A stretch of DNA of 64,000 nucleotides from Stutzerimonas urumqiensis (GCF_003640395.1 NZ_RBZQ01000004.1:310001-374000), one strand, 5' to 3'. Shown: positions 1 to 10,835, counted from the stretch's first letter. Notes: generated from the sequence alone by a model not told the origin. A program made the numbers and translations.

Positions 1-349
1 GTCCGAATCGTCCCTGACATGGCCTCCTGCCGGCTCGGTCCTTCGAGCGATGCGATCCTGGCGTCCTGGTGCTCCTGATCCTGCAAGCTAAGACAGCAAA
101 GACGGTGCCAGCCTTGCGATCTTCGCGCCGAAGCCCGTCATCCGGGGCTTAAGCAGCACCTGCTCTCCTGCGGCATCGGCTGCCTCGAGCGGTATGAGCA
201 CCAACCTAAGGCGCCAAGGTTGCAGATGGGTTAAAGCGGTGCGCCGTTCGTCACCCTCTCGCCCTGAACGAACGTCTTGCATCAAGCCTGCGGGCTTGTG
301 GCCGACATGCTGCCCATGCGGCACTGTCCAAGCCTTCTGCGAGTCGTCG
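1..349. other. Gene-free left edge / aer leader region
   Basis: No convincing gene is visible. Short frames on both strands lack family resemblance and ribosome sites. The segment should contain the promoter of the downstream aerotaxis receptor, but I see no clear sigma-70 hexamer pair and no good ANR box. A 6-bp hairpin at 283-298 is the only distinct structure. The 3' end of a further upstream gene may lie outside the window. Confidence 0.5.
283..298 (+). repeat. Small hairpin in aer leader
   Basis: Perfect 6-bp inverted repeat (CAAGCC / GGCTTG) around a TGCG loop, about 50 bases before the aer start. There is no T-tract, so it is not a typical terminator. It could shape the 5' end of the aer message or be chance in GC-rich DNA. 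Confidence 0.3.
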
Positions 350-1918
350 ATGCGAAACAATCAGCCTGTCACCCAGCGCGAATACACCTTCCCCGACCAC
401 CAGCGCCTGATCTCGGCCACCGATCTGAAGGGCCAGATCACCTATTGCAACGATCACTTCGCCGAGGTCAGCGGTTACCAACGCGAGGAACTGATTCGCG
501 CGCCCCACAACCTCGTGCGCCATCCCGACGTACCGCCTGCCGTATTCCTGCACATGTGGACGACGCTCAAGGCCGGCAAACCCTGGATGGGTATCGTCAA
601 GAATCGCCGCAAGAATGGCGATCACTACTGGGTCAATGCCTATGTCACGCCGGTGATGGACGAGAACCGACGGGTGATCGGCTATGAGTCGGTACGTACC
701 AAACCCACCGCCGAGCACGTCACGAGGGCACAGGCCCTGTACACGCGGCTCAACGCCGGCAAGCCGGCCGTGCCGCGCCGGGACAGGCTCGTTCCCGTCC
801 TGATCAAGTGGCTGCCGTTCATTCTGGTGAGCCAGATCGGCTTCGGTGTCGGCGTCTTCTACGGGCATCACTGGGGCTTCCTGCTTGCCGCGCTGCTGTC
901 CGTGCCGCTGGGGCTGGCCGGTCTGAGCTGGCAACAGCGGGGGCTCAAGCGCTTGATGGCACTGGCGGAACAGGCCACCAGCGATGAACTCATCGCCCGC
1001 ATGTACACCGATAGCCGAGGCGTCGAAGCGCGCCTGGAGCTGGCCATGCTGAGTCAGCAGGCCCACCTGGCGACCTGCATGACCCGCCTGCTGGACAGCG
1101 CGGTGCACGTGCAGACCCAGGCCAACCAGGCCAGCGAACTGGCGAAGAATTGCGCCAGCGGGCTGGATCGCCAGCGGCGCGAAACGGACCAGATCGCCGC
1201 GGCGGTCAACCAGATGGCCGCCTCCACCCAGGATGTCGCCAGCAACGTCGCTCGCACCGCCAGCGCAACGCAGCAAGCCAGCGGCCTGGCCGATCAGGGT
1301 CGAGCCGTGGCCAGCGAGACGCGCAAGGCGATCGAGCGCTTGTCCCGCTCCGTGGACGCGGCAGGCGAAGCGGTCGACCAGCTCGCCAGCGACAGCATGT
1401 CGATCAGCAGCGTGGTGGACGCGATTCGCGGCATCGCCGAGCAGACCAACCTGTTGGCGCTGAACGCGGCCATCGAGGCGGCACGCGCCGGGGAAAGCGG
1501 TCGCGGCTTCGCCGTGGTGGCCGATGAAGTCAGGTTGCTGGCCCAGCGCACCACCGAATCGACCGGCCAGATCAACCAGTTGGTGGACAAGCTGCAACAG
1601 CAGGCTCGCGCCGCCGTGTCGACCACCGAACAGGGCCGCCAGCAGGCCGAAGCGGGACTCGAGCAGGTCGTGCTGGCGGACCAGGCCCTGAGCGGGATCA
1701 GCGAAGCGGTGGCTCACATCGCCAGCATGGCCGAGCAGATCGCCTCGGCCGCCGAAGAGCAGAGTGCGGTGGCCGACGAGATCAGCCAGAACGTGTCGAC
1801 CATCGCCGGCCTGGCCGAGAGCACCTCGGCCGATGCGCGTCAGACCGCAGGCGTGAGCGAAGGCCTGGCAGGCACGGCGCTGGAACAGTGCCGCCTGGTC
1901 GAGCGCTTCAATCGCTGA
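350..1918 (+). CDS. aer: Aer-type aerotaxis receptor (PAS + MCP signalling domain)
   Basis: 522-residue energy/redox taxis transducer, the usual length for pseudomonad Aer. An N-terminal PAS domain (about residues 20-120, with the NGDHYWV stretch) should bind FAD. A hydrophobic hairpin follows at about 155-200. The cytoplasmic methyl-accepting domain carries the conserved hairpin tip ([19 protein letters not shown]). There is no periplasmic sensor domain, as expected for Aer. The frame is open 52 codons further upstream, but that extension is unlike the family, so the ATG at 350 is preferred; its ribosome site is weak. Its location beside the cbb3 operons fits steering cells to their preferred oxygen level. 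Confidence 0.93.
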   Translation: MRNNQPVTQREYTFPDHQRLISATDLKGQITYCNDHFAEVSGYQREELIRAPHNLVRHPDVPPAVFLHMWTTLKAGKPWMGIVKNRRKNGDHYWVNAYVTPVMDENRRVIGYESVRTKPTAEHVTRAQALYTRLNAGKPAVPRRDRLVPVLIKWLPFILVSQIGFGVGVFYGHHWGFLLAALLSVPLGLAGLSWQQRGLKRLMALAEQATSDELIARMYTDSRGVEARLELAMLSQQAHLATCMTRLLDSAVHVQTQANQASELAKNCASGLDRQRRETDQIAAAVNQMAASTQDVASNVARTASATQQASGLADQGRAVASETRKAIERLSRSVDAAGEAVDQLASDSMSISSVVDAIRGIAEQTNLLALNAAIEAARAGESGRGFAVVADEVRLLAQRTTESTGQINQLVDKLQQQARAAVSTTEQGRQQAEAGLEQVVLADQALSGISEAVAHIASMAEQIASAAEEQSAVADEISQNVSTIAGLAESTSADARQTAGVSEGLAGTALEQCRLVERFNR

Positions 1919-1926
1919 ACCCTCGC

Positions 1927-2565
1927 TCAGGACGTAGACGGCGAGCGAGCGGCGACCTGCTCGCGCAGGAATGCGGCCACCCGCTCGGCGCAGCGATCGA
2001 GGTGGCCTTCGGCGGTGTGTCCTGAACGGACCAGCGGCTTGAGGTCATGATCGGCGGCTTCCAGCCACGCCAGCTGAATCGCCGGAGCGAGCGAATAGCG
2101 CTCGACTTGTTCGCGACCGCCAAGGGCGTCGCGTTCGCCCTGCACGATCAACGTCGGCGTCGCCAGCCGTTCCAGGTGTGCGACACGGGGCTTTTCCGGC
2201 TTGCCGGCGGGGTGGAACGGGTAGCCGAGGCAGACCAGCGCCAGCGGCTTCGCCTCGTCCGCCAACAGGCTCGCCATGCGTCCACCCATCGACTTGCCAC
2301 CGATCGCAACCGGTGCGGCCGCGACCTTCCGGGCCTGCGCCAGCGCCTCGCGCCATTCATCGAGTAGCTGTCCTTGCGGGCTCGGGGGTCGCCGACGGCC
2401 ATCCTCGCGCCGGGCCGCCATATAGCCGAACTCGAAGCGCAGCACCTGTATGCCTCGCGCGGCCAGTCGCGCTGCCGTCGCCTGCATGAACGGACTGTCC
2501 ATCGGCGCGCCCGCACCATGCGCCAGGACCAGGCTCGCCCAGGGCTCACCCGCCGGGTTGTCCAC
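1927..2565 (-). CDS. Alpha/beta-hydrolase family protein (dienelactone-hydrolase-like)
   Basis: Small alpha/beta hydrolase with the family start [11 protein letters not shown] (oxyanion region), a nucleophile elbow GKSMGG (Ser), an acid in QGERDAL and a His in ADHDLKP. The substrate is unknown. Two starts are possible: GTG at 2565, preceded by GGGGTG, or an ATG at 2637 that adds 24 residues. The longer start would place the ANR box of ccoN inside its coding sequence and gives an N-terminus unlike relatives, so the shorter form is preferred, with moderate certainty. It is convergent with aer and divergent from ccoN1, the usual position in Pseudomonas. Confidence 0.8.
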   Translation of the reverse strand: MDNPAGEPWASLVLAHGAGAPMDSPFMQATAARLAARGIQVLRFEFGYMAARREDGRRRPPSPQGQLLDEWREALAQARKVAAAPVAIGGKSMGGRMASLLADEAKPLALVCLGYPFHPAGKPEKPRVAHLERLATPTLIVQGERDALGGREQVERYSLAPAIQLAWLEAADHDLKPLVRSGHTAEGHLDRCAERVAAFLREQVAARSPSTS

Positions 2566-2598
2566 GATGCCGCACCCCGGCGCCGCGCCGGGCTGGAA

Positions 2599-2612
2599 TT
2601 GATCCCGATCAA
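2599..2612 (+). promoter_or_regulatory. ANR/FNR box upstream of first cco operon
   Basis: Perfect FNR-type palindrome TTGAT-N4-ATCAA. A weak -10-like CATGCT lies at 2635-2640. A start about 7 bases beyond it (around 2647) would put the box centre at -41.5, the classic class II activator position. The cognate regulator gene anr is in this window at 17218. Inference: operon 1 is induced at low oxygen. Confidence 0.85.
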
Positions 2613-2691
2613 TACCGCACAAAAACGCTTTCCCCATGCTTGCCCCGCTTCATCTGTAAGCACTCTCACAACCGTGGATGGAAGCCCATAC

Positions 2692-4116
2692 ATGAACACA
2701 GCAACCAGTACCGCCTATAACTACAAGGTGGTCCGCCAATTCGCCATCATGACGGTGGTGTGGGGAATCGTCGGGATGGGGCTCGGCGTTTTCATCGCCG
2801 CGCAACTGGCGTGGCCGGAACTCAACTTCGACCTGCCCTGGACGAGCTTCGGCCGCCTGCGCCCGCTGCACACCAACGCGGTCATCTTCGCGTTCGGCGG
2901 TTGCGCATTGTTCGCGACCTCCTACTACGCAGTCCAGCGCACGTCCCAGGCGCCGCTGTTCGGCGGTCCGCTGGTCGCGTTCACGTTCTGGGGCTGGCAG
3001 CTGGTCATCGTCCTCGCGGCGATCACCCTGCCGCTCGGCCTGACGACGACCAAGGAATACGCCGAACTGGAATGGCCGATCGACATCCTGATCGCCATCG
3101 TCTGGGTCAGCTACGCCATCGTCTTCTTCGGCACGCTGGCGACCCGCAAGGTCAAGCACATCTATGTCGGCAACTGGTTTTTCGGCGGCTTCATCCTGAC
3201 CGTCGCGCTGTTGCACATCATCAATAACCTGGAAATCCCGGTCACGGCGTTCAAGTCCTACTCGCTGTATGCCGGTGCGACCGACGCGATGGTGCAGTGG
3301 TGGTACGGCCACAACGCGGTGGGCTTCTTTCTGACCGCCGGCTTCCTCGGAATGATGTATTACTTCGTGCCCAAGCAGGCCGAGCGGCCGGTGTATTCCT
3401 ATCGCCTGTCGATCGTGCACTTCTGGGCGCTGATCGCCGTGTACATCTGGGCCGGCCCGCACCACCTGCACTACACCGCGCTGCCGGATTGGGCGCAATC
3501 GCTGGGCATGGTGATGTCGGTGATTCTGCTGGCGCCGAGCTGGGGCGGCATGATCAACGGCATGATGACCCTCTCGGGCGCCTGGCATAAATTGCGCACC
3601 GACCCGATCCTGCGCTTCTTGGTCGTATCGCTGGCCTTCTACGGCATGTCGACCTTCGAAGGCCCGATGATGGCGATCAAGACGGTCAACGCCCTCTCCC
3701 ACTACACCGACTGGACCATCGGCCACGTACACGCCGGCGCCCTCGGCTGGGTGGCCATGGTGTCGATCGGCTCGCTCTATCACCTGATCCCGAAAGTGTT
3801 CGGACGCGAGCAGATGCACAGCATCGGCCTGATCAACACCCACTTCTGGCTGGCGACCATCGGCACCGTGCTCTACATCGCCTCCATGTGGGTCAACGGC
3901 ATCACCCAGGGCCTGATGTGGCGTGCGGTCAACGCCGACGGCACCCTGACCTATTCCTTCGTCGAGTCACTGGTCGCCAGCCATCCGGGCTTCGTGGTGC
4001 GCGTGATCGGCGGGGCGATTTTCTTCAGCGGCATGCTGGTCATGGCCTACAACACCTGGCGCACCGTACGCGCGGCCAAGCCGGCCGAAGTTGTCGCCGC
4101 CGCGCAGATGGCGTGA
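2692..4116 (+). CDS. ccoN: cbb3 cytochrome c oxidase subunit I, copy 1
   Basis: 474-residue catalytic membrane subunit that reduces O2 to water with proton pumping. Ligands fit the P. stutzeri enzyme: His60 and His347 (low-spin haem b), His345 (haem b3), and His207, His257, His258 (CuB), with Tyr251 available for the His-Tyr cross-link. About 12 membrane helices. The ATG at 2692 is chosen over in-frame upstream extensions because it gives the conserved N-terminus ([12 protein letters not shown]) and follows a purine-rich GGATGGAAG. First gene of operon 1, behind a perfect ANR box. Confidence 0.97.
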   Translation: MNTATSTAYNYKVVRQFAIMTVVWGIVGMGLGVFIAAQLAWPELNFDLPWTSFGRLRPLHTNAVIFAFGGCALFATSYYAVQRTSQAPLFGGPLVAFTFWGWQLVIVLAAITLPLGLTTTKEYAELEWPIDILIAIVWVSYAIVFFGTLATRKVKHIYVGNWFFGGFILTVALLHIINNLEIPVTAFKSYSLYAGATDAMVQWWYGHNAVGFFLTAGFLGMMYYFVPKQAERPVYSYRLSIVHFWALIAVYIWAGPHHLHYTALPDWAQSLGMVMSVILLAPSWGGMINGMMTLSGAWHKLRTDPILRFLVVSLAFYGMSTFEGPMMAIKTVNALSHYTDWTIGHVHAGALGWVAMVSIGSLYHLIPKVFGREQMHSIGLINTHFWLATIGTVLYIASMWVNGITQGLMWRAVNADGTLTYSFVESLVASHPGFVVRVIGGAIFFSGMLVMAYNTWRTVRAAKPAEVVAAAQMA

Positions 4117-4126
4117 GGACTCAAAA

Positions 4127-4738
4127 ATGAAGCAACACGAGAAAGTAGAAAAGAACGTTGGCCTGCTCGCGCTGTTCATGACGCTGGCCGTCAGCATCGG
4201 CGGCCTGGTCCAGATCGTTCCGCTGTTCTTCCAGGACGTGACCAACACGCCGGTCGAAGGCATGAAGCCCTACACCGCACTACAGCTGGAAGGCCGCGAC
4301 ATTTATATCCGCGAAGGCTGCGTCGGCTGCCATTCACAGATGGTCCGTCCGTTCCGCGCCGAGACCGAGCGCTACGGTCACTACTCGGTCGCCGGCGAAA
4401 GCGTCTGGGATCACCCCTTCCTCTGGGGCTCCAAGCGCACCGGCCCGGACCTGGCCCGCGTCGGCGGTCGCTACTCCGATGATTGGCACCGCGCCCACCT
4501 GTACAACCCGCGCAACGTCGTCCCCGAGTCGAAGATGCCGAGCTACCCCTGGCTCGTCGAGAACCGCCTCGACGGCAAGAACACCGCGCAGAAGATGCAG
4601 GCGATGCAGGCCCTCGGCGTTCCCTACACCGAGGAAGACATCGCAGGCGCCCGCGAAGCCGTCGAAGGCAAGACCGAGATGGACGCGCTCGTCGCCTACC
4701 TGCAGAGCCTGGGCCTGGCCCTGAAGAACAAACGTTGA
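4127..4738 (+). CDS. ccoO: cbb3 oxidase monohaem cytochrome c subunit II, copy 1
   Basis: 203-residue membrane-anchored cytochrome c that passes electrons from CcoP to CcoN. One N-terminal membrane helix (about residues 11-33) is followed by a single haem c site CVGCH at residues 65-69. It starts 10 bases after ccoN1. The protein differs from the second copy only at residue 19 (Thr versus Val) and one Asn/His at about residue 152. The shared 3' part of the gene looks gene-converted. Confidence 0.97.
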   Translation: MKQHEKVEKNVGLLALFMTLAVSIGGLVQIVPLFFQDVTNTPVEGMKPYTALQLEGRDIYIREGCVGCHSQMVRPFRAETERYGHYSVAGESVWDHPFLWGSKRTGPDLARVGGRYSDDWHRAHLYNPRNVVPESKMPSYPWLVENRLDGKNTAQKMQAMQALGVPYTEEDIAGAREAVEGKTEMDALVAYLQSLGLALKNKR

Positions 4739-4744
4739 TAGCAG

Positions 4745-4762
4745 CGGCCGCGTTCGCGGCCG
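4745..4762 (+). repeat. GC-rich hairpin between ccoO1 and ccoP1
   Basis: Perfect inverted repeat CGGCCGCG / CGCGGCCG with two bases between arms (equivalently a 7-bp stem with a GTTC loop). It sits where ccoQ lies in the second operon and has no T-tract. Possible roles are RNA processing, partial attenuation or stabilisation of upstream ccoNO message; none is shown. Confidence 0.55.
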
Positions 4763-4773
4763 GTCGATCACCC

Positions 4774-4815
4774 ATGCGGAAGGCCCTGCATCGGGCCGTC
4801 GTGGAGCAGATATGA
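4774..4815 (+). other. 13-codon ORF overlapping ccoP1 start
   Basis: An ATG at 4774 opens 13 codons ([13 protein letters not shown]) and stops at TGA within ATGA, the start of ccoP1. It has no resemblance to CcoQ and no membrane segment. It could couple translation into ccoP1 or be incidental, because ccoP1 has its own ribosome site (GGAG at 4803-4806). Confidence 0.2.
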
Positions 4816-5732
4816 GCACTTTCTGGAGCGGGTACATCACCCTGCTGACCCTGGGGACCATCGCCGCGCTGTTCTGGCTGGTTTTCGCCACACGCCGGGG
4901 TCAGCGCTCGGACACAACCGAGCAAACCCTCGGACATTCGTTCGACGGCATCGAGGAATACGACAACCCACTGCCGAAGTGGTGGTTCATGTTGTTCGTC
5001 GGCACGCTGGTATTCGGCCTGGGCTACCTCGTCCTCTACCCTGGCCTCGGCAACTGGCGGGGTATGTTGCCGGGGTACGACGGCGGCTGGACGCAGGACA
5101 AGCAATGGCAGCGCGAGGTCGATCTGGCCAATGCGCAATACGGGCCGATCTTCGCCAAATACTCGTCCATGTCCGTCGAGCAGGTCGCTCAGGATCCTGA
5201 GGCGCTGAAGATGGGCGGTCGGCTATTCGCCAACCACTGCGGCATCTGCCACGGTTCCGACGCCAAGGGCGCACTTGGCTTTCCCGATCTGACCGATGCG
5301 CACTGGCGCTGGGGCGGCGAGCCGGCCGCCATCAAGACGACGATCGAAAGTGGCCGGATCGCCGGGATGCCGGCCTGGCTACCGGTGATTGGCGAGCAAG
5401 GCGTTCAGGACGTCGCCAGCTACGTGCGGCATGACCTCGCACAACTGCCGCTCGCCGAAGGCAGCAAGGGCGATCGCGAAGCCGGCAAGCAGCTTTATGC
5501 CACCAACTGCGCCGCCTGCCATGGCCAGAACGGTGAAGGCATGGCGCTGATGGGCGCGCCGAACCTGACGCGCCCGGACGGCTGGATCTATGGATCGAGC
5601 CTCGGCCAGCTGCAACAGACCATCCGTCATGGTCGCAACGGACAGATGCCGGCGCAGCAGGATTACCTGGGCAGCGACAAGATCCACGTGCTCGCCGCCT
5701 ACGTTTACAGCCTGTCACACAAACAGCCATAA
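4812..5732 (+). CDS. ccoP: cbb3 oxidase dihaem cytochrome c subunit III, copy 1
   Basis: 306-residue dihaem subunit that accepts electrons from soluble cytochromes. Two N-terminal hydrophobic segments (about residues 8-26 and 57-76) are followed by two cytochrome c folds with haem sites CGICH (143-147) and CAACH (233-237), each with a later Met ligand candidate. GGAG sits 5 bases before the ATG. No ccoQ separates it from ccoO1, unlike operon 2. It is 14 residues shorter than the second copy because of a shorter linker at about residues 90-105. Confidence 0.96.
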   Translation: MSTFWSGYITLLTLGTIAALFWLVFATRRGQRSDTTEQTLGHSFDGIEEYDNPLPKWWFMLFVGTLVFGLGYLVLYPGLGNWRGMLPGYDGGWTQDKQWQREVDLANAQYGPIFAKYSSMSVEQVAQDPEALKMGGRLFANHCGICHGSDAKGALGFPDLTDAHWRWGGEPAAIKTTIESGRIAGMPAWLPVIGEQGVQDVASYVRHDLAQLPLAEGSKGDREAGKQLYATNCAACHGQNGEGMALMGAPNLTRPDGWIYGSSLGQLQQTIRHGRNGQMPAQQDYLGSDKIHVLAAYVYSLSHKQP

Positions 5733-5755
5733 CCGGTCAAACACTGACCCGCGCG

Positions 5756-5779
5756 ATGGCGGTACACTCGTGCCGCCAT
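5756..5779 (+). terminator. Hairpin after ccoP1, possible terminator
   Basis: Ten-base-pair stem (one G-T pair) around an ACTC loop, beginning 24 bases after the ccoP1 stop. It is strong and well placed to end operon 1 transcripts, but lacks the trailing T-run of a canonical intrinsic terminator. Confidence 0.45.
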
Positions 5780-5793
5780 TGACTTCGGTCATG

Positions 5794-5812
5794 CTGCGAC
5801 GCTATGTCGCAG
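5794..5812. repeat. Perfect 7-bp inverted repeat in cco spacer
   Basis: CTGCGAC / GTCGCAG with a 5-base spacer GCTAT, directly after the post-ccoP1 hairpin. It could be a second part of the termination or processing signal, or an operator. Confidence 0.35.
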
Positions 5813-5938
5813 ACCTGCCGACCGACGCCTCTTCTCCCTTCTGCACCATCTTCCTAAGCTTGGCCCTGCACTCGCCGACCACCCGCAGAATCACAAGGCG
5901 AACGCCATTCTTCGGGCTGCCGGCCTGGCACGCCTTCG

Positions 5939-5976
5939 ACCCTGTCATCGGTACGGAACACGCGCTACGACAGGGT
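5939..5976. repeat. 8-bp inverted repeat in cco spacer
   Basis: ACCCTGTC (5939-5946) and GACAGGGT (5969-5976) are perfect inverted arms 22 bases apart, about 30 bases before the predicted -35 of operon 2. This may be an RNA hairpin or a regulator site. Confidence 0.3.
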
Positions 5977-6006
5977 TTCCGTGGCCTGGAGCGGCCGGTG
6001 GGCGCG

Positions 6007-6035
6007 TTGCATTGACCCCCTCTCTTCTCCATACT
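6007..6035 (+). promoter_or_regulatory. Predicted sigma-70 promoter of second cco operon
   Basis: TTGCAT, 17-base spacer, CATACT. The expected start is near 6042, 40 bases before ccoN2. There is no ANR box at an activating distance, in contrast to operon 1, which suggests oxygen-independent basal expression of the second oxidase. Confidence 0.45.
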
Positions 6036-6081
6036 TGCCGCCGTTTTTTGCCTTGTAATGCCATTAACCGTGGAACCCAGC

Positions 6082-7509
6082 ATGAGCACAGCAATCAGTC
6101 AGACTGCTTATAACTACAAGGTGGTTCGCCAGTTCGCCATCATGACGGTGGTATGGGGAATCATCGGGATGGGGATGGGTGTGTTCATCGCCGCACAACT
6201 CGTGTGGCCTGAACTGAACTTCGACCTGCCGTGGACGAGCTTCGGCCGCCTGCGTCCTCTGCACACCAACCTGGTCGTCTTCGCCTTCGGCGGCTGCGCC
6301 CTGTTCGCAACCTCCTATTACGTGGTGCAGCGCACCTCACAGGCGCGGATCATCTCCGACTCGCTCGCCAGCTTCACCTTCTGGGGATGGCAAGCGGTGC
6401 TCGTGCTGGCCGTAATCACGCTTCCGCAAGGCTTCACTTCCACCAAGGAGTACGCCGAACTGGAGTGGCCGATCGACATCCTGATCGCCATCGTCTGGGT
6501 CAGCTATGCCCTGGTGTTCTTCGGCACCATCGCCAAGCGCAAGGTCAAGCACATCTATGTCGGCAACTGGTTCTTCGGCGGCTTCATCCTGACCGTCGCG
6601 CTGTTGCACATCGTCAACAACCTAGAAATCCCGGTCACCGCATTCAAGTCCTACTCCATCTATGCGGGCGCTACCGACGCGATGGTGCAGTGGTGGTACG
6701 GCCACAACGCGGTGGGCTTCTTCCTGACCGCCGGCTTCCTCGGGATGATGTACTACTTCGTGCCGAAGCAGGCCGAGCGTCCGATCTACTCGTATCGCCT
6801 GTCGATCGTGCACTTCTGGGCGCTGATCACCGTGTACATCTGGGCCGGCCCGCACCACCTGCACTACACCGCGCTGCCGGACTGGGCGCAGTCGCTGGGC
6901 ATGGCGATGTCGATCATCCTGCTGGCGCCGAGCTGGGGCGGCATGATCAACGGCATGATGACCCTCTCGGGCGCCTGGCATAAATTGCGCACCGACCCGA
7001 TTCTGCGCTTCCTCGTCGTCTCGCTGGCCTTCTACGGCATGTCGACCTTCGAAGGCCCGATGATGGCGATCAAGACGGTCAACGCCCTGTCGCATTACAC
7101 CGACTGGACCATCGGCCACGTACACGCCGGCGCCCTCGGCTGGGTCGCGATGATCTCCATCGGTTCGCTCTATCACCTGATTCCCAAGGTGTATGGCCGT
7201 CCGCAGATGCACAGCATCGGCCTGATCAACGCTCACTTCTGGCTGGCGACCATCGGCACCGTGCTCTACATCGCCTCCATGTGGGTCAACGGCATCACCC
7301 AGGGTCTGATGTGGCGCGCGGTCAACGAAGACGGCACCCTCACCTACTCCTTCGTCGAAGCGCTCGAGGCCAGCCATCCGGGTTTCATCATCCGCTTCAT
7401 CGGTGGCGCGTTCTTCGCTAGCGGCATGCTGCTGATGGCCTACAACACCTGGCGCACCGTGCGCGTCGCCAAGCCGGCCGAATATGAAGCCGCCGCGCAG
7501 ATGGCCTAA
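6082..7509 (+). CDS. ccoN: cbb3 cytochrome c oxidase subunit I, copy 2
   Basis: 475-residue paralogue of the first CcoN with every metal ligand kept, shifted by one residue by a longer N-terminus ([13 protein letters not shown]). Differences cluster in the N-terminal third (around helix III) and the C-terminal tail; the stretch around the active site is almost unchanged. The ATG at 6082 is used rather than an upstream in-frame ATG because it matches the family N-terminus. First gene of operon 2. Confidence 0.97.
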   Translation: MSTAISQTAYNYKVVRQFAIMTVVWGIIGMGMGVFIAAQLVWPELNFDLPWTSFGRLRPLHTNLVVFAFGGCALFATSYYVVQRTSQARIISDSLASFTFWGWQAVLVLAVITLPQGFTSTKEYAELEWPIDILIAIVWVSYALVFFGTIAKRKVKHIYVGNWFFGGFILTVALLHIVNNLEIPVTAFKSYSIYAGATDAMVQWWYGHNAVGFFLTAGFLGMMYYFVPKQAERPIYSYRLSIVHFWALITVYIWAGPHHLHYTALPDWAQSLGMAMSIILLAPSWGGMINGMMTLSGAWHKLRTDPILRFLVVSLAFYGMSTFEGPMMAIKTVNALSHYTDWTIGHVHAGALGWVAMISIGSLYHLIPKVYGRPQMHSIGLINAHFWLATIGTVLYIASMWVNGITQGLMWRAVNEDGTLTYSFVEALEASHPGFIIRFIGGAFFASGMLLMAYNTWRTVRVAKPAEYEAAAQMA

Positions 7510-7521
7510 GGAGCATTCGAA

Positions 7522-8133
7522 GTGAAGCAACACGAGAAGGTAGAAAAGAACGTTGGCCTGCTGGCGTTGTTCATGGTCCTGGCCGTCAGCATCGGCGGCC
7601 TGGTCCAGATCGTTCCGCTGTTCTTCCAGGACGTGACCAACACGCCGGTCGAAGGCATGAAGCCCTACACCGCGCTGCAACTGGAAGGCCGCGACATCTA
7701 TATCCGCGAAGGCTGCGTCGGCTGCCATTCGCAGATGGTCCGTCCGTTCCGCGCCGAAACCGAGCGCTACGGCCACTACTCCGTCGCCGGCGAAAGCGTC
7801 TGGGATCACCCCTTCCTCTGGGGCTCCAAGCGCACCGGCCCGGACCTGGCCCGCGTCGGCGGTCGCTACTCCGATGATTGGCACCGCGCCCACCTGTACA
7901 ACCCGCGCAACGTCGTCCCCGAGTCGAAGATGCCGAGCTACCCCTGGCTCGTCGAGAACCGCCTCGACGGCAAGCACACCGCGCAGAAGATGCAGGCGAT
8001 GCAGGCCCTCGGCGTTCCCTATACCGAGGAAGACATCGCAGGCGCCCGCGAAGCCGTCGAAGGCAAGACCGAGATGGACGCGCTCGTCGCCTACCTGCAG
8101 AGCCTGGGCCTGGCCCTGAAGAACAAACGGTAA
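7522..8133 (+). CDS. ccoO: cbb3 oxidase monohaem cytochrome c subunit II, copy 2
   Basis: 203 residues with one N-terminal helix and haem site CVGCH at 65-69. It starts with GTG, preceded by AAGGAG at a good distance, whereas copy 1 starts with ATG. From base 7783 to 8129 it matches copy 1 except at two positions, while the 5' half has scattered silent changes. This is a sharp boundary, typical of gene conversion. Confidence 0.97.
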   Translation: MKQHEKVEKNVGLLALFMVLAVSIGGLVQIVPLFFQDVTNTPVEGMKPYTALQLEGRDIYIREGCVGCHSQMVRPFRAETERYGHYSVAGESVWDHPFLWGSKRTGPDLARVGGRYSDDWHRAHLYNPRNVVPESKMPSYPWLVENRLDGKHTAQKMQAMQALGVPYTEEDIAGAREAVEGKTEMDALVAYLQSLGLALKNKR

Positions 8134-8139
8134 CTCACC

Positions 8140-8328
8140 ATGGATATCGGAACCCTTCGTGGCCTCGGCACCATTCTGGTCTTCGTCGCATTCATCGGCG
8201 TCGTCCTGTGGGCCTACAACAGCAAACGCAAGAAGAGCTTCGACGAAGCGGCCAACCTGCCGTTCGCGGATGAGCCTCACGAGCAAAAGCGCGGCGACGA
8301 AGACGCTTCCCGGAGTAAAAGCGAATGA
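8140..8328 (+). CDS. ccoQ: cbb3 oxidase small subunit CcoQ
   Basis: 62-residue single-helix protein (helix about residues 7-26, followed by a Lys/Arg-rich and then acidic tail) that stabilises or modulates the cbb3 complex. It lies 6 bases after ccoO2 and its TGA overlaps the ATG of ccoP2 (ATGA). Present only in the second operon. Confidence 0.92.
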   Translation: MDIGTLRGLGTILVFVAFIGVVLWAYNSKRKKSFDEAANLPFADEPHEQKRGDEDASRSKSE

Positions 8329-9287
8329 CCACCTTTTGGAACTGGTACATCACCCTGCTGACCCTCGGCACGATCGCTGCGCTGATCTGGCTGATCATGG
8401 CGACGCGCAAGGGTCAGCGCGCCGAATCGACCGAAGAAACCGTCGGTCACGCCTTCGACGGCATCGAGGAATATGACAACCCGCTGCCGAAGTGGTGGTT
8501 CATGCTCTTCGTGGCGACCATCGTCTTCGCCCTCGGCTATCTGGTTCTCTATCCGGGGCTGGGCAACTGGCGCGGCATCCTGCCGGGCTATGAGCAGCTC
8601 GACTCGGAGGCCGACCTCGCGTTCGCCGACGGCAAGAGCGGCTGGACCGGCGTTCACCAGTGGGAAAAGGAAATGGCGCAGGCCGAGGCCCAGTACGGCC
8701 CGCTGTTCGAAAAATACGCAGCGATGCCGATCGAACAAGTCGCACAGGACCCGCAGGCACTGAAGATGGGCGGTCGCCTGTTCGCTTCGAATTGCTCGGT
8801 CTGCCACGGCTCGGATGCCAAGGGCGCCTATGGCTTCCCGAATCTGACCGACAACGACTGGCTCTGGGGCGGCGAAGCCGAAACGATCAAGACCACCATC
8901 CTCGGCGGCCGTCAGGCGACGATGCCGGCATGGCGCGACGTGATCGGCGAAGAAGGCATCCGCAACGTTGCCGGCTACGTGCGTAGTCTCTCGGGCCTGA
9001 AGAACCCGGAAGGCGTCGAGATCGATCTGGCCAAGGGCAAGGAGATCTTCGCGACCAACTGCGCCGTCTGCCACGGCCCGGAAGCCAAAGGCACCCAGGC
9101 AATGGGCGCACCGAACCTGACCGATCGCACCTGGCTCTATGGTTCGAGCTTCGGCCAGGTCCAGCAGACCCTGCGTTATGGCCGCAACGGCCGCATGCCG
9201 GCACAGGAAGAGATGCTTGGCAACGACAAGGTCCACCTGCTCGCGGCGTACGTCTACAGCCTTTCGCACAAGGAAGAAACGGAGTAA
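8325..9287 (+). CDS. ccoP: cbb3 oxidase dihaem cytochrome c subunit III, copy 2
   Basis: 320-residue dihaem subunit with two N-terminal membrane segments and haem sites CSVCH and CAVCH. An insertion of about 14 residues after the second helix ([14 protein letters not shown] region) distinguishes it from copy 1. It is the most diverged of the paralogous subunits, so operon-specific behaviour may lie here. Translationally coupled to ccoQ by a 4-base overlap. Confidence 0.96.
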   Translation: MTTFWNWYITLLTLGTIAALIWLIMATRKGQRAESTEETVGHAFDGIEEYDNPLPKWWFMLFVATIVFALGYLVLYPGLGNWRGILPGYEQLDSEADLAFADGKSGWTGVHQWEKEMAQAEAQYGPLFEKYAAMPIEQVAQDPQALKMGGRLFASNCSVCHGSDAKGAYGFPNLTDNDWLWGGEAETIKTTILGGRQATMPAWRDVIGEEGIRNVAGYVRSLSGLKNPEGVEIDLAKGKEIFATNCAVCHGPEAKGTQAMGAPNLTDRTWLYGSSFGQVQQTLRYGRNGRMPAQEEMLGNDKVHLLAAYVYSLSHKEETE

Positions 9288-9330
9288 GTCAAGGTTGGCG
9301 CGCGACCTACTGTCGCACCCGCCACCCCTG

Positions 9331-9416
9331 ATGCAGGCGTACCATACCGCTAGGTATTCAGACCCCGGTCGGCAACGTACCAGCCGGGGCGCAAACTCAA
9401 GCCGTGGTACGCCTGC

Positions 9417-9418
<2 letters not shown>
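9331..9418 (+). promoter_or_regulatory. Branched inverted-repeat structure in ccoG leader
   Basis: A perfect 14-bp outer stem (9331-9344 with 9405-9418) encloses two inner hairpins: ATACC-GCTA-GGTAT (9344-9357) and CCCCGG/CCGGGG (9363-9368 with 9384-9389). The A and T of the ccoG ATG (9417-9418) form the end of the outer stem, and no Shine-Dalgarno sequence precedes that ATG. Inference: a cis-acting RNA fold that limits ccoG translation or protects and terminates the ccoP2 message. Confidence 0.5.
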
Positions 9419-10826
<1,408 letters not shown>

Positions 10827-10835
10827 AAGGTAGTC

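Larger units (their letters stand above)
5733..6081 (+). other. 349-base structured spacer between the two cco operons
   Basis: No supported gene: the frames crossing it have no family resemblance or ribosome site. It holds three inverted repeats (5756-5779, 5794-5812, 5939-5976) and a predicted sigma-70 promoter at 6007-6035 for the second operon. No good ANR box is present; the nearest match, TTGAC-N4-GTCAT at 5779-5792, is poor. Confidence 0.6.
2692..9287 (+). repeat. Tandem duplication of cbb3 oxidase operons
   Basis: Two paralogous arrays lie head to tail: ccoN-ccoO-ccoP (2692-5732) and ccoN-ccoO-ccoQ-ccoP (6082-9287). CcoN copies are about 90% identical over long blocks, CcoO copies differ at 2 of 203 residues, and CcoP copies are more diverged (306 versus 320 residues). 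Local tracts of near-identity at the DNA level, such as the 3' 347 bases of ccoO, indicate recombination between the copies. Confidence 0.9.

Noticed and set aside
251-1717. Long minus-strand frame under aer
   Set aside because: Antisense shadow of a GC-rich gene; low-complexity His/Gln/Arg-rich translation with no family resemblance, while the plus strand is a clear Aer protein.
5779-5792. Possible ANR box before operon 2
   Set aside because: TTGAC-N4-GTCAT matches only 7 of 10 consensus bases and is about 300 bases from ccoN2.
6043-6049. T-run before ccoN2 as an intrinsic terminator
   Set aside because: No GC stem directly precedes it; it lies downstream of the predicted operon 2 promoter.
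5590-6089. Small frames on both strands in the inter-operon spacer
   Set aside because: No ribosome sites, no hydrophobic or conserved segments, and they overlap inverted repeats and ccoP1.
6622-8286. 554-codon minus-strand frame under ccoN2-ccoO2
   Set aside because: Antisense to conserved oxidase genes; the same shadow appears under operon 1 because the genes are paralogues.
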